Source of the DNA: Parelaphostrongylus tenuis
Lineage: Eukaryota > Nematoda > Chromadorea > Rhabditida > Metastrongylidae
DNA length: 64,000 nt
Direction: 5' to 3'
NCBI GenBank assembly: GCA_019055375.1
Contig: JAHQIW010000337.1
Coordinates: 1-64,000, forward strand
The stretch's first letter is position 1. Every line of letters starts with the position of its first letter. A model generated the notes under the pieces. The model saw only the letters and a list, made by a program, of their open reading frames with translations, was not told the DNA's origin and did not search any database. The translations under genes were made by a program, and so were the position numbers. This document shows positions 37,385 to 48,398 of the stretch, in pieces.

Positions 37385-39770
37385 AATAATGTTCAAAATT
37401 CAAATCAGACAAACATCTTGAACATTGGGATTAGAACACTTCCTACGTGGTTCATGCGTCCGCAGTTTCGAGGAACTTAATCTAAATGGCGAATTTGGTA
37501 TTTAGTTATTCGAAAATAGATATAATGAGTAGGGTAGGGAGTAGACTAGTTTTACTACTAAACCTTTTCTGAAAAAAATTATCATTACAGTCTTAATGTA
37601 AGACGAAAAATTCGCCAAAAGTTGAGAGAACAGTTTGTGCAATAAAAACATTGTGATTTACAATAGACGTTTTTAATGAAAGGCGATATTAGTGTAAGAA
37701 TGGCGGTAGGTATTGGAATGATATTGAATTGACTGAAGAAGTTCTATCATAGGGGCTGCGTAAAATAGCCAGCCGTGGAAAACAAGATTGCTGGTAATTT
37801 AAGACAAAGTAATCGGTCGGCCCGATGACGTAGGACGATTTCACATGATTGAACTCATATTCGAATGTGCTCCATTTTCAATGGAACATAACACTGAACA
37901 TGAGGCACGTTCGTAAACGCCGATGTCATGCGAACGTCGGATTTCTCACTGTGGGCTGAACTGTCGGACTGATACACTAGCTTCTCTCTGTTACCGTAAT
38001 CGAAAACTTTGCGATTCTAAATGTGATAGACACTAGTAGATGAACATCTTTTTTCACTATAAATCATTGAGAAGTGAAGAACTAGCAATTAGAAAAAGAA
38101 ACCGTCCAATGGTGATCATTACTCTTCACGGTGAAGTAATGGGCAGACAACAGCGTCTTTAAATAGTATTGAACTCATCATGGAACTACTTAAGAAATGT
38201 AGAATAACCGGACTTTTATCATAATTTTCTCATTATTTTCTTTTTGATCGACTCAAAGATGAAGTCAAGTGCTTTTAGGAGTCTCGATTTTGAAAGAGAT
38301 GACCTGATTTGGCAATAAATCTTCTTTGGAAACGAATTTCTCCATGCAAACAAAACTTCAGCTGTCAAATTCGCTGAGTCGCAAGCCACTACTGGCTAAT
38401 CTTTGAAAGCGCAACAATTTAAATTTCATTATTCCATTTTTTCTTTGATGTTCTGACACATTAAATACTATTTATTATTTATTCCCACCGTGGCATGCTA
38501 CATCAAGTTGGTAACATTTCTTTCACAAGTAGTCTTTTGAATAACTTCTACATTGTTTTCCGTTAACAGTTATTGGATACGTTGAAGAGAAGTCAAATTG
38601 CTATATGGAATACAAAGAAATGTGATTAATGAGACTGGAGTAACGCGAATAGAATGCCAACACAATTGTGACTGAATGTCGCCGTAAAGATCTAAAGTGA
38701 GAGGCTCTACACGAATAAAACAACATGAGTGTAATAACTGACAGATAGATAGTTTTTGAGAATGCACAACACACCAGGGGATTTGTTCATTTTAGGAGTA
38801 TTTTCTCTCACTTGTGTCAATTCTAATGTCATCAATCGCCGAATAACTCCAACGTTGTAGTTCATTTATTACGAACGTACAGTGACTACCTGTCAGTAAG
38901 TTCTGTTCGCTCGAGTAAACATGACGCACAATGTACTATCGGCACGTCATTTTATTACTCTTTCGGGGAAAAGATAGAGGTATATAGTGCATAAGACATG
39001 CTTTGATATGGATCGGTGCATGGATGTGCTCCTAATTAATAATGTTAAACTACTTTTAGTTTGGATGAATGTACTAGTAATAAACTATAGCATTGCCTTG
39101 CAATTCGCCGCCAAAAAAAAGATAATGCATTCACGATAAGACAGTAAGCCATTCAAGTAGAACGCCAGATGAGAGAAACGATCAAAATATTCAGATGCGT
39201 CACATTTTTCATAGGCTTCAGTCGGCTATGATGGTTGCTATGAACCATTTTTGTGCTGCAAAGTTTTTTTTTTTACTTGGCTTGCCTCGTCTTCTCCGCA
39301 ACTGTGCTCGCCTTTCCTTTCCTCTGTCTCAGTAGCTATTATTACGAGCGCAACAGTTGTGTGCCAGAGAAAAGCTTTCGGGTGCATTAGAAGCAAAGCT
39401 CTCAACGTAGAAAATTTGTGAAATCATGTTTGAGTTGTACAGCAGATCACTACGAACAAGTCGAATCGAATAGACAAGCCTCAATAAGAATCATTGATTA
39501 ATTGGTGATGGGCTCCTGTAAAGTCGGATTATGCTGCTTGCGTCTTCACCATAATTCTTTGCCCTTATCGCTTCTCATGTGTATTGAACACGAATATCGC
39601 CTCTGTAAGCAATGAGCCATCGACTCTTGTTTGCTTAGTCTCGCCTTGGGTTTTTCATACTTGGCTTTCCTCGATTTAAGTGCAGTTCTAACGCTTTGTT
39701 GAATTTATTTTGACGCATTCGCCGCTTTACCGCCGCTCAACTAAAAAGAGAAAAAGTCAACACAGTGAAG
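37385..39770. other. Intergenic DNA, nothing recognised
   Basis: AT-rich sequence with no SINE, mariner or tandem repeat that I can see. The minus frame at 38570-38767 has no family match. Confidence 0.45.
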
Positions 39771-39778
39771 GTCTTACA

Positions 39779-39962
39779 GAAGTGTAGCGAAAGCTTGATG
39801 GTGGCCTCTATCAATATGCATCCCATTTCCATAGCAGTTAGGCGGTTTTATGGTCATTATAATACAACGCTGAGCAGCTTTCACAAGAATATGCAGCAGA
39901 GCTGGCTGCCCTTCTGAACGGTGTTGGTAAACGGTCGGGGGAGCTCCATACTCATAGAACAT
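39779..39962 (-). CDS. Exon-like segment A of a possible minus-strand gene
   Basis: The frame starts MFYEYGAPPTVYQ and contains PALLHILVKAAQRC; it can end at a GTAAGACC donor after FATL near 39779. Composition is protein-like (balanced charged and polar residues) rather than AT-driven. A second open phase overlaps part of it. The segment lies downstream, on the same strand, of two other exon-like pieces at 40098-40290 and 41552-41600. No known domain identified. Confidence 0.25.
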
Positions 39963-40097
39963 TAGTGGTAGCAGCTATCTAGAGCTTCAATGCAATGGTG
40001 ATCTAAGCGACGCTGATTAAACGGCGTACACACTTCCCAAACAAGAAGTTGGTAAAATATGGAGAATCACTCGAAACACATTTTTATGAGTCTAACG

Positions 40098-40290
40098 TCA
40101 CTTCAGCCATTTTCCGCAAAGCAGAATCGTTGTCAAAACCTTATCTGATAATTGTGTGCATCCATCCGTGAATTTCAGCAGCTTACGTGCCGTTATTTGG
40201 GTGATATCTATGTGTATCGAAATCAGCTCATATAATTCACGAGGCGTAATGAGGTGTGGTTTATCAGCTTCTTGAAATACCATTCCATTG
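40098..40290 (-). CDS. Exon-like segment B of a possible minus-strand gene
   Basis: The frame contains EADKPHLITPRELYELISIH and, further on, ITARKLLKFTDGCTQ, which looks like a folded-protein sequence, followed by LSDK and an AAG/GTTTTG donor-like site. The acceptor side (ATTTCAAG) is poor. No family recognised. If real, it would join segment A downstream. Confidence 0.27.
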
Positions 40291-40849
40291 CTCAATTACT
40301 ATCAAGAGAAGAAGGAAGAAAAAAAAGATTCTGGTACAGAAAGGCGCAGTTGATTAGAAATCCGAACAACTGATGAATTGTGGGGGCTTTCGATTCTGCC
40401 TGTAGAGTGCAGTAAATGTTGAACACATACGACAATTTCCATGAGACTACGTGTGGAATTTCAAAAAGAAATTCACCCAATAATTATCGTTATCTGCTTC
40501 GCTAGAACAACGTATAATCAACTAAAGTGAAGGAATTCGATCATGGCGTCATTCGATCTTGAAAGAAAAGCGGACGTTTTTACTACTAATTTCATCGTTA
40601 TGGATGGATTTGCCTGCGTGATGCGGTTCGAGCTCTCTAATTGTATATCTCACTATGTCCGGCAGCGATTCCATTCTCTCTGACGACTAATTCGAGATTT
40701 CTTAATTGGATCTTTTTTATTTAGCTATCAGGTATTGAAAGGACTGTCGATGAATTCATGCATTTTGTTGTACTCTCTACAGAATAATTCCTGATAGGAC
40801 ATATAAGGCATTGTCATTCTCTTATCTTGAAATGGTAGTTGTTTTATGG

Positions 40850-41112
40850 GGGGAGGGGCGCCGTGGCCGAGTGGTTGTTATGCTCGTCGCGGCGCGCTCA
40901 GCTAAACCTCGCCCCTCGCCCCTAAGACTCTCCAGCAGTCAACAACGAACGTCCTATGGAAAGCCACAGCTATGCTATCATTAACATTGCAAGAAAACGT
41001 GCTCAACCAGCAATCCACGACGTTTGAGAAGAAGACGAAAGAACGAATTGAATGCTAGAAGTGCTGGGATCTACACAATGGAAAAGGCACTGTGGAGACG
41101 ATTCAATTGAGT
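40850..41112 (+). repeat. Family 3 tRNA-derived SINE, copy a
   Basis: The head GCCGTGGCCGAGTGGTTGTT is a good A box of the tRNA-Leu/Ser type. It is followed by GCTCGTCGCGGCGCG and the shared body: CCAGCAGTCAAC, ATTGCAAGAAAACGTGCTCA, GACGTTTGAGAAGAAGACGA and GCTAGAAGTGCTG. Two more copies with the same order of blocks lie at 52611 and 53668. The B box is degraded. Confidence 0.85.
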
Positions 41113-43150
41113 GTCAATTGTTTCATGTCTTACGGATAATTTGAGCACGCCCGGGTGATTTCAATTCAACATAATCCTTCATGTGAAATTAGACTTAGGA
41201 TCACTACATTCAGTAAAATCTTGAGTGATCTGTGGACCTATTTATGCGACTCCATTGACCAGATGTGAGTTTTCAGCATAAAGGCGGCACAGTGTTTTTA
41301 TTACAACCGCAAAGCAAAGCAGTCTTTGAACTGTCTCAGTGCATGACTGCTCTCCTTCTGTTCTGATGATATTATCAGAAGTTCAAAGTCTGACCTCATC
41401 TGACTACTAATACAATCATCTGATATGGTGAAGGGAAGCACCCAAAGAGAGGATTTTTGCCGTTCCCTTAGTGTTATCTGAGCTTTTTTTGTTTCTGAAG
41501 TCGAATTAACTTCGATAATCTCTTTCGTGTCATGAGAACAAGCCACAACTTACCTTTTCTTTCACGCTTGTCGGACTAAATATCGTCGGAAACGGTGGTT
41601 CCACTGACGAAAATTAATCAATCGCTGGCTGGTGTAGTTTATAAGTTCATAATCTCCTATTAGAAACTTTGTACTACCGCACTGCTTATACAAGTAGTTT
41701 ATATTCACTGTCCTTTCAAATTTGAAAATATTTAGGGCTAAGCATTTGAAAAATTGATGACGAATTCACGTAGAATTTGAACAGAAAGGTAGCAGCTACA
41801 TATATGAAATTGCATTGCAAATAGCATTTTGTTTCATCGCACAGAACGTCGCTTGTCTATATCCTTTCTCGCCTGAGATCTGAAATTTTGAAGAATCACG
41901 CATAAAAAATATGGAGATTAGGTCCACAAAGACGTCAAAACTCTTCTTAGCAAACAAGAAAATCTTCAGCACACAGGTAAAAATTTACAGATTATAGGAA
42001 CACTTTTTCTTTCTCATGAAGAAAACACACTACGAGCTGAGGCATGACCAGTTAAAGTTGAAAGCGTCCATTATTTCCGCATCACATGACTTCTCATCTA
42101 TAAAGTTCGCTTCATCGTATTTCACAGCATTCGAAAACCAACTTCTTATGTAAAGTAAAAAAAATGCCCACCATTAGAAGTATAAGACACGCCAAGAAAA
42201 TGTGCACTTCTATCGACACTGTGACCAGTCATTAATATCGTTTTAGAGGCGCAAGTTTCTAGTAAGCACTGAAGTCTCACTAATGAGGTCGTTGAAGGGT
42301 TCAAATAAACTACTCGAAAGTAAGCAAAGCAGGTTGAGGACAGGTAAGTGATTCACTACAAAAGTCCGACAAAAAAGCTTTGTGCTGCAAAATAGCGCAG
42401 AAAATGGCGCCTGGAGAGAAATTAGAGTGGTTGCTGGGTCAAGTCAATCTACGCGAACTCACCTTCGCAAACCGAAGAACTTTTATGGATGGTGGTTAGA
42501 CGGAAACGAAAAAATAACGGAAAAACTGATGGAGTTTGAGAAATATGTGATGCCAAGTCATAATCGGGTTTCTTCAGGAAGCTTTAGTTATGGGAAAACG
42601 TATAAAGGTCTATCTGCCATTTGATCAGAGTAGTTTCCACGGTAATTACCATATTCTCTTCCAGATATTTTATTTCTATCAATCCGTGTATATAAGTATT
42701 GAAGCATATAAAATATATTAATAGCTAAATCAGTTGAAAAAAGCGTCTATTTCTTATATCAATTAACAGCGTGATAACAGATGTTTTAGAAAAATTTCTA
42801 ACGCCTTCGAAAACTTGTCAAAACCTTACACAAATAGTTTTCATATCACATTTTTTAAACTCATTATATTCAAGAGAAATGAGACTAGATCTTTTTTCGT
42901 CTTGACTCTGCCACTCAGACGGCGTTCTGTTATCGGTGAATTACGCGACGAAGTAAATATGCTCACCAATTGAGACGAAGTAGAAGTTAAATGAAAAGTT
43001 GATAGTTGGCTGATTTCCTCTGAAAGGCACAAAACTATGCGACAATCATTTTACGAACTGTGCTATCGTATTTACATGGAATAAGCTATTTCTCTTCAAA
43101 TTGTTCATAATTCATACATGCTGATGACGTTCATAATTACTGATTTGGAA
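41112..43150. other. Mostly intergenic; one good splice donor
   Basis: On the minus strand at 41552 an AAG/GTAAGT donor follows an open stretch ending PTIFSPTSVKEK, with a weak acceptor (TTTTCGTCAG) 50 bases before. This could be a small exon of the minus-strand candidate gene. The frame at 41301-41546 starts inside what would be its intron. 42382-42624 (plus) and 42841-43032 (minus) are open but unrecognised. Confidence 0.3.
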
Positions 43151-43189
43151 CGAAATAATTGAACAATTATGAAAATTTATGGGAGCTAT

Positions 43190-43731
43190 GAACGTTCATG
43201 ATTATTGATGGGAATGGGCAAAATAGAAAAAGTGTAGATATGTCAACGGACACTGATCGTACATAATCACCGGTGGAGAATAGGGGAAAGAAAAATTATT
43301 GAAATGTCATAGAACAAATTGCTTTCTAACTAACAGGTATACAATTACAAAAATTTCAGGGAATAGTGAACGTTCATGATTATCGATGGAAATGGGGAAA
43401 ATAGAAAACGTGTAGATATGTCAACGGGCACTGATTGTACATTATCACCGGTGGAAAATAGGAGAGAGAAAAATTATTGAAATGGTCATTGAATAAGTTG
43501 CGTTATAACTAACAAGTATACAATTGCAAAAATTTCAGGGATTAGTGAACGTTCATGATTATCGATGGAAATGGGCAAAATAGAAAAAGTGTGGATATGT
43601 CAACGGGCACTGATCGTCCATAATCACCGGTGGAAAATAGGGAAGAGAAAAATTATCGAAATGTCATCGACTAAGTTGCGTTTTAGCTAACAGGTAAATG
43701 CCAATTTGGTGAATCGAAAAAATTTCAAGGA
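43190..43731. repeat. Tandem repeat, three units of about 178 bases
   Basis: Units begin at 43190, 43368 and 43547, each with GAACGTTCATGATTAT. They share ATATGTCAACGG, ACTGAT-GT and ATCACCGGTGG, and end with an AAAAATTTCAGGG-like segment. The third unit has an altered end. A degenerate partial unit precedes the first (about 43160-43189, CAATTATGAAAATTTATGGG). Identity between units is high by eye. The length is in the range of minisatellite or satellite monomers. No open frame runs through it. Confidence 0.92.
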
Positions 43732-44001
43732 AAAACGGAACATTCCAGCGATTCAAACATTTAGACTACGGCAAACATCGCAGAACTGCGACATCGAACG
43801 CTGATGAACTGCTGCTTTGCGCTGAAGCAGAACGAATGGCTTACCAGTCGCGAAAAACTTCTCCAAAGTTTCTGCTTTTGATCTCTGCCAAATCTTGAAA
43901 TGATAGGGTGATAGAATACATATTCTTCACGATGGATACATGAATTTCTTCAAATCTCCACGTTTTTGAATAAAATAAGATCTTTTACACATTCACTTTG
44001 T

Positions 44002-44307
44002 TCAGTGAGCCTCTAGCACAAATTTATTCGAAAACGTTTGCAATTTTTTCAACCTCCTTTTTAACACGTCTGAGGCGAAACGCATTGATTGCAATACGTG
44101 TGGTGAAGAGACAGCTCTGCTATAGGTTAAACCCAGTACCTTCCAATTTTCATCGACCACCTCATCTCTTGGAAAAGTGAGAAAACCTGTTTCTTCACTA
44201 GAACAGACTTTTTCACTACACCGCAATAATATTCGATTTCCATGAAAAGTGTTTTTCATTTTTGTCCTTGAGGACCGTACTTCGACAAGAAGGCAATTAT
44301 TACGCAT
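44002..44307 (-). CDS. Weakly THAP-like segment, possibly degenerate
   Basis: The frame contains, from residue 30, C-x4-C (CSEKVC), then FLTFPRD at residues 43-49, a tryptophan at 55 and a basic stretch at 83-88. The THAP zinc finger has C-x2-4-C, an FP motif, a conserved W and a later C-x2-H 35-53 residues on. Here that last pair is replaced (VLQSMRF where VCSxHF is expected, 36 residues on), so zinc binding would be lost. An AAG/GTACTG site after NWK could instead end an exon there. Degraded THAP domain or coincidence are both possible. Confidence 0.25.
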   Translation of the reverse strand: MRNNCLLVEVRSSRTKMKNTFHGNRILLRCSEKVCSSEETGFLTFPRDEVVDENWKVLGLTYSRAVSSPHVLQSMRFASDVLKRRLKKLQTFSNKFVLEAH

Positions 44308-44331
44308 TTTCGGATCTCCTCGTGATGAGAC

Positions 44332-44544
44332 CTAGTACGGCGCTAGCTTTTGCGGGCTTATGCAAGAGAAATTGTAAGGACTTTGACTTCTTTCCCAACT
44401 TTCGGAAAACTTCAATTCGGAGCAGATGTGATCTACAAGTAATGCTCTTGGGTGATGGAAGAGATCTTTTCTATAGAACTCCTGAGCCTTTTTTGTCAGT
44501 GATATCTCTGATAACCAAGAAGAACTATCTGTAAACAGCTTCAT
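44332..44544 (-). CDS. Unrecognised exon-like frame
   Basis: The frame contains TKKAQEFYRKDLFHHPRALL followed by VDHICSELKF, compositionally like coding sequence, and lies just upstream on the same strand as the THAP-like frame. A TTTACAG site near its start could be an acceptor. No domain recognised. Confidence 0.18.
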   Translation of the reverse strand: MKLFTDSSSWLSEISLTKKAQEFYRKDLFHHPRALLVDHICSELKFSESWERSQSPYNFSCISPQKLAPY

Positions 44545-45186
44545 TGTGAAAGGTTACAAAATGAAATTTATTTCTTTGTCCTAATACAAGCTGACTCGAC
44601 CAATCTCCTATAGAAGCATGGCCTAAGGTGACGACGTTACTCTTGATCAGATGATTTTCTCCTTTTTTAGAAACAAGGTCGCAAAAAGGAAAATTTTCAT
44701 AGCACCTTCATGTAATTCCTGCCAGTCTTAGAAGACTTTATACTTCAATTGATTCACTATTCCTCACAATTGACTATTTCCGATGAGAGTCGCATTCCAT
44801 GTGTTCTGCAATGGTAACATGCTAATACTTTTACACCACTTCTGCCCTACTCCACTTGAAGTAATCGAAAGAAGTCTTAGTCTATCTGTCCACAAGTTTC
44901 TTAGTGCGCGATTTTTCCAAGCTATTTGCAAGACTAATTCAAAAATAGTTTGTTTACAAACAAAATGCTTAGAATCTGGTAACGTCACTTTTCTAGGTGC
45001 TATTACTGTAGTGGGAGAATTATTGAAGATAGCACTATAGAAGAGTTCTTATAGCCTTCCTTCTCAGGTAACTTGACTGCGTACGAAGTCCTCCACTGGC
45101 TCAACGCTTCTTTTTGAAGGTGTGATGTCATGTGGCTTTCGAAGGCTGCAACAAGATGCTGCTCCTTAAGAATGTGGGCTGTAATA

Positions 45187-45468
45187 TTATCGCGTTCTAG
45201 AGTTATGCCTTTCTGTGCTTTCTTTTAGAGCTCGGAGTCCACAAAGCTGGAGACTGAGCGGTTTTGCTCCGATGAGAATTTCGAGGTCCAGAAAAGAATT
45301 TATGGACCGCCAAGGATTATTAGAAAACTTTCCCGTCATCAACACTGCATCATGACAGAATGTAGTGATCGTCCTATATTTGTTCACCAGGGCGGGTAGC
45401 GGAACACAAAAGTTAAAATAATCTCGGCGGCACTTATTCCGACTAGATCCTTTTTCGGCTGTTTTCAT
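45187..45468 (-). CDS. Unrecognised exon-like frame
   Basis: A 93-codon frame with a basic start (KTAEKGSSRNKCRRDYFNFC) and a mixed interior including CHDAVLMTGKF and SINSFLDLEILIGAK. A GAAAACAG acceptor-like site lies at its start. It does not align with the mariner foldback immediately upstream on this strand. Function unknown. Confidence 0.18.
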   Translation of the reverse strand: MKTAEKGSSRNKCRRDYFNFCVPLPALVNKYRTITTFCHDAVLMTGKFSNNPWRSINSFLDLEILIGAKPLSLQLCGLRALKESTERHNSRTR

Positions 45469-45532
45469 TAACTTTCAACCTGCACCAATGAAAATAATCT
45501 TGTAAGAATTTTCTACATTTAGCAATTTATGA

Positions 45533-46105
45533 TTACGTCTCATAAGCTTTGACAATAAAGCAATGAACACCAAACTTTTTAACAAGAAGTAATTGAAGTT
45601 GTTTAACAACACTATTCAATTGGGCATTTTCTTGCGAACATTTTGATAGACAACTTGCCTATAATTCTTTTGAGATGGGCTTGTCTTGTTTACAAATTCG
45701 CTTGCTGCTCATGTACGAATGGCGCGTAAGGGAAGATGCTTAGCTCAAGATTAATGGATCTTCCTGTGGACAGCCCGAGCACGACTGTTGCATAGACGGT
45801 TGTCTCGAACTTTAAACTTAGCAAAATACTTCCTAATCGTCTTTTCTGCAACCGTATCATCGTCCTTAGCTTTATTAATCGTACACTTTTCTTCACTAGC
45901 AACTTACCTTGCGCGCCATTCGTGCAAGGGTAGCAAGCGAACTTGTTATCAAGACAGCTCCATCCTGAAGCAAATACAGGCAATTTGTATACCAATATGT
46001 TCGCAAAAAATACACGATCGATAGTGCTGCCAAGCGATTACAATTACTTCTGGTTAATAAATTTTGTGTTTATTGCTCCAGTGCCCAAACTTATGAGAAA
46101 ACCTA
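45533..46105. mobile_element. Foldback of two opposed mariner 5' ends
   Basis: The left arm (45533 to about 45770) and right arm (46105 down to about 45865) are inverse complements over some 240 bases. Each starts with a mariner-like end (right arm, minus: TTAGGTTTTCTCATAAGTTT), shares CAGAAGTAATTG/AAGAAGTAATTG and GCGAACATTTTG/GCGAACATATTG, and reaches the transposase start. Plus arm: QIRLLLMYEWRVREDA. Minus arm: LPLHEWRAR, stop, then VASEEKCTINKAK and, in the single-copy middle, TVAEKTIRKYFAKFK, the helix-turn-helix part of the N-terminal domain. Stops in both arms and absence of the catalytic domain make it inert. Confidence 0.82.
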
Positions 46106-46576
46106 ATATCACATTGAGTAAGCGTGCAACAGTAGAATCGAGCTTCAATCTCCTCCCTTTTTTGAGCATTTTCTCACTGATAATGATGCACGAACTCAAC
46201 CTCTTTGTTTAGGAATCCAAAGCGAGTTTCGTGCAAGTTCTGTGGTCTCCGACAATTATCATGTACTGTTCGGTTATGTGTATTCACTTGCAAGCTACAT
46301 AGTAGGCGGATTTCGCCGAGAATGTCTCCGTCATGCATGATTTTTTTCCGTTTTTTCATACTATTGTAGGATACTTTCTATAATTTATGGTCAAATGAAA
46401 TGATGGCACGGAAAGCCGCAGCCAGTACAGAACTCAGATGACACTGAGGTGTCAAAGAGGCAAAATTTCTTGTATGTGCGAACATAATCATTACACAAAT
46501 AAGTAATTGGAAAATTCTCATGTCATGGGCAAACTGCCTCAGCTCGAACAGTGAATTCCTATCAAACAAACGTGCT

Positions 46577-46698
46577 TCAACAGGATTCTTGCTTGACGGT
46601 TTCCACTCTCGCATTTCTTCCCGATCCCAGCTTTCCTGTCTTGCATTCATTTTCGCTGGCTATTCTCAATCGGGCGTTGTAGTCGATGAAGACGAACT
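46577..46698 (-). CDS. Possible terminal exon, unknown protein
   Basis: Minus-strand acceptor TTCCCTTCAG leads into a 39-codon frame starting FVFIDYNARLRIASE and ending VKQESC with TGA at 46577-46579. The first eight codons (TTC GTC TTC ATC GAC TAC AAC GCC) are the C-ending codons preferred in highly expressed nematode genes, unlike the AT-biased frames around. A different phase over the same DNA is also open (46378-46650). An upstream partner may lie near 46800-46930 (frame containing GEGFVVHSFNYYQ after a TTTCAG), but no donor was found. Unrecognised. Confidence 0.3.
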
Positions 46699-47000
46699 CT
46701 GAAGGGAATTTTCGCTATATATGATTCTTGCGAACTTGTTTTGGAACGTGTCTAATTCGCTTCTATCGGCTGTAATGGTTGCTGAATGGCAGCTGCTCAT
46801 ACGAACTATCTTTTGACGCTAAATTTCAAAACCAGGATTAGCTAGACTTTCTGATAGGAAGGACTCCGTACACAACAACTTGATAGTAATTAAATGAGTG
46901 CACGACAAAGCCTTCGCCCCGCGTTTTGTGACTGAAACTTTTTTCACGAATGATAAGAGATCTGTTTATCGTCAAATGACATATATTGAGTATATCGTAT

Positions 47001-47120
47001 AAATAAACTCAATGATGTAGAGTGGTGTGCCAGAACGTTTGCGTCAGGCGGGATTTGAACCCAGACCTCACTCTTTCCGGGAGCATGTGCTATACCATTG
47101 CATTTCCGACACTCGCTTGT
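47001..47120 (-). repeat. Family 2 SINE, inverted-pair left arm
   Basis: On the minus strand the tRNA-like head (CGAGTGTCGGAAATGCAATG) is followed by a B-box-like GGGTTCAAATCCCGC, then GCCTGACGCAAACG and the tail CACCACTCTACATCATTGAG. The copy to its right lies in the opposite orientation. Confidence 0.85.
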
Positions 47121-47137
47121 ACAGAGAGTAGAGTGCA

Positions 47138-47254
47138 AAGCGAGCGTCGGTAGTGCAACGGTTTAGCACATGCTCCCGGAAAAAGTCAGATATGGGATCA
47201 AATCCGGGATGACGCAAACCTTTTTGCACACCACTCTACATCATTGGGTTTATT
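47138..47254 (+). repeat. Family 2 SINE, inverted-pair right arm
   Basis: The head GAGCGTCGGTAGTGCAACGG resembles nematode tRNA-Gly or tRNA-Asp (A box), and GGGATCAAATCCGGG is the B box. GCGTC near the start pairs with GACGC after the B box as an acceptor-stem vestige. The tail is CACCACTCTACATCATTGGG. Only about 18 bases separate it from the left arm, so a read-through transcript would form a hairpin of about 115 base pairs. Confidence 0.87.
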
Positions 47255-47259
47255 GCAAA

Positions 47260-48395
47260 CATCATAACACCGCAATAGGCGATCAAACAAAAATGATTAA
47301 TAATTGATCATATCGTTTCTGCTCACGGAAAATTGATGCAGTCAGCTTTAAAAAGAGCATATATGTTGCTGTCTAAGGGTGTTCTATCATTATACATACA
47401 AAATATAAAGTAATATCCATGACGTGTCTAGACTGCATTCGTTCAGTATGTTTTGAATAAGATCCCGTTGAGCCTTTAAATTTGATTCGTTCTTCTTGGT
47501 CGTTCTATGGTCTAAATGACTCATTTTTCTCTAATGCATTCTCACTGTTGTTATAAGCAGAATTAAAAGCTGTTCTAAAAGTAAATCCTCGTGTAAGGTT
47601 TAGGTTACGCAAAGATGTCCGGAGAAATCAACCAAAGATACTTTTATGAGATCTCGGATGGAATCTTTTCGGAGACGTTCCAGCATCAGTGCATTTCCAA
47701 CTTACTCGGCTCCTCGCAGCACTGACGTGTTTTTAGAGTGGTAACACCTGCTAGCGCATTCTATGACATGAATTTTTGGGGTGCAAGTATACCTGACCAT
47801 TGTGAGAGTACGATACAAACGCTTATAGCTCACGACATCTCCTGAAGAACGACAATCCTATTCAATTATATTGATCTCTTCTATATCCCTAAGCCCATAA
47901 TTATTTGTCACGCTTTTGAAATAGGGACGAGGTGGCTTTTGAAGCTTTAAATAGCGTTTATAACTAAGAAGAATCACGACACAGGCGCTCATTAAGTGGA
48001 GAGTGGAACTTACAACATCATCTAGTATCAGCAGATTTCTTATTTTCACGCATGGCTGCAGAAAGCTCTAGTCAAGTTGAATACACGTTGAGTGGTTTTT
48101 CGTCTGTTTGACCCAAGCTCCACTGATGCTGCCCCCTTTCATTGTGCAAGTTCGTTTATCGTCTTTCTTGACTGACAACGTTTGATGTTAATCTTCTATT
48201 AGAAAACTGTTCGTCTTGCTTACCACTGTAAGTAGATAGCATATTTATTACTTCCCGTCTTTACGTGACCCATAATTCTCAGTTTCAAAAGTTATCCAAA
48301 AATTAGTGCTGGATTTGTAGTTTCACCAGTCTTCTGTATTTCAGCAGACCTATCTTCCCAAATGATATATGTTGAAAATTGAATTTTATTTAGAA
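47260..48395. other. Intergenic DNA, nothing recognised
   Basis: No repeat or exon supported. The minus frame at 47858-48049 has no motif. Confidence 0.45.
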
Positions 48396-48398
48396 TTA

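Noticed and set aside
43190..43731. CRISPR array
   Set aside because: Whole 178-base units repeat; there are no short repeats with unique spacers, and the setting is eukaryotic.
45690..45995. 101-codon minus frame and splice-flanked 57-base exon as a host gene
   Set aside because: The correct phase of the same DNA reads as the N-terminal domain of a mariner transposase, part of a foldback relic.
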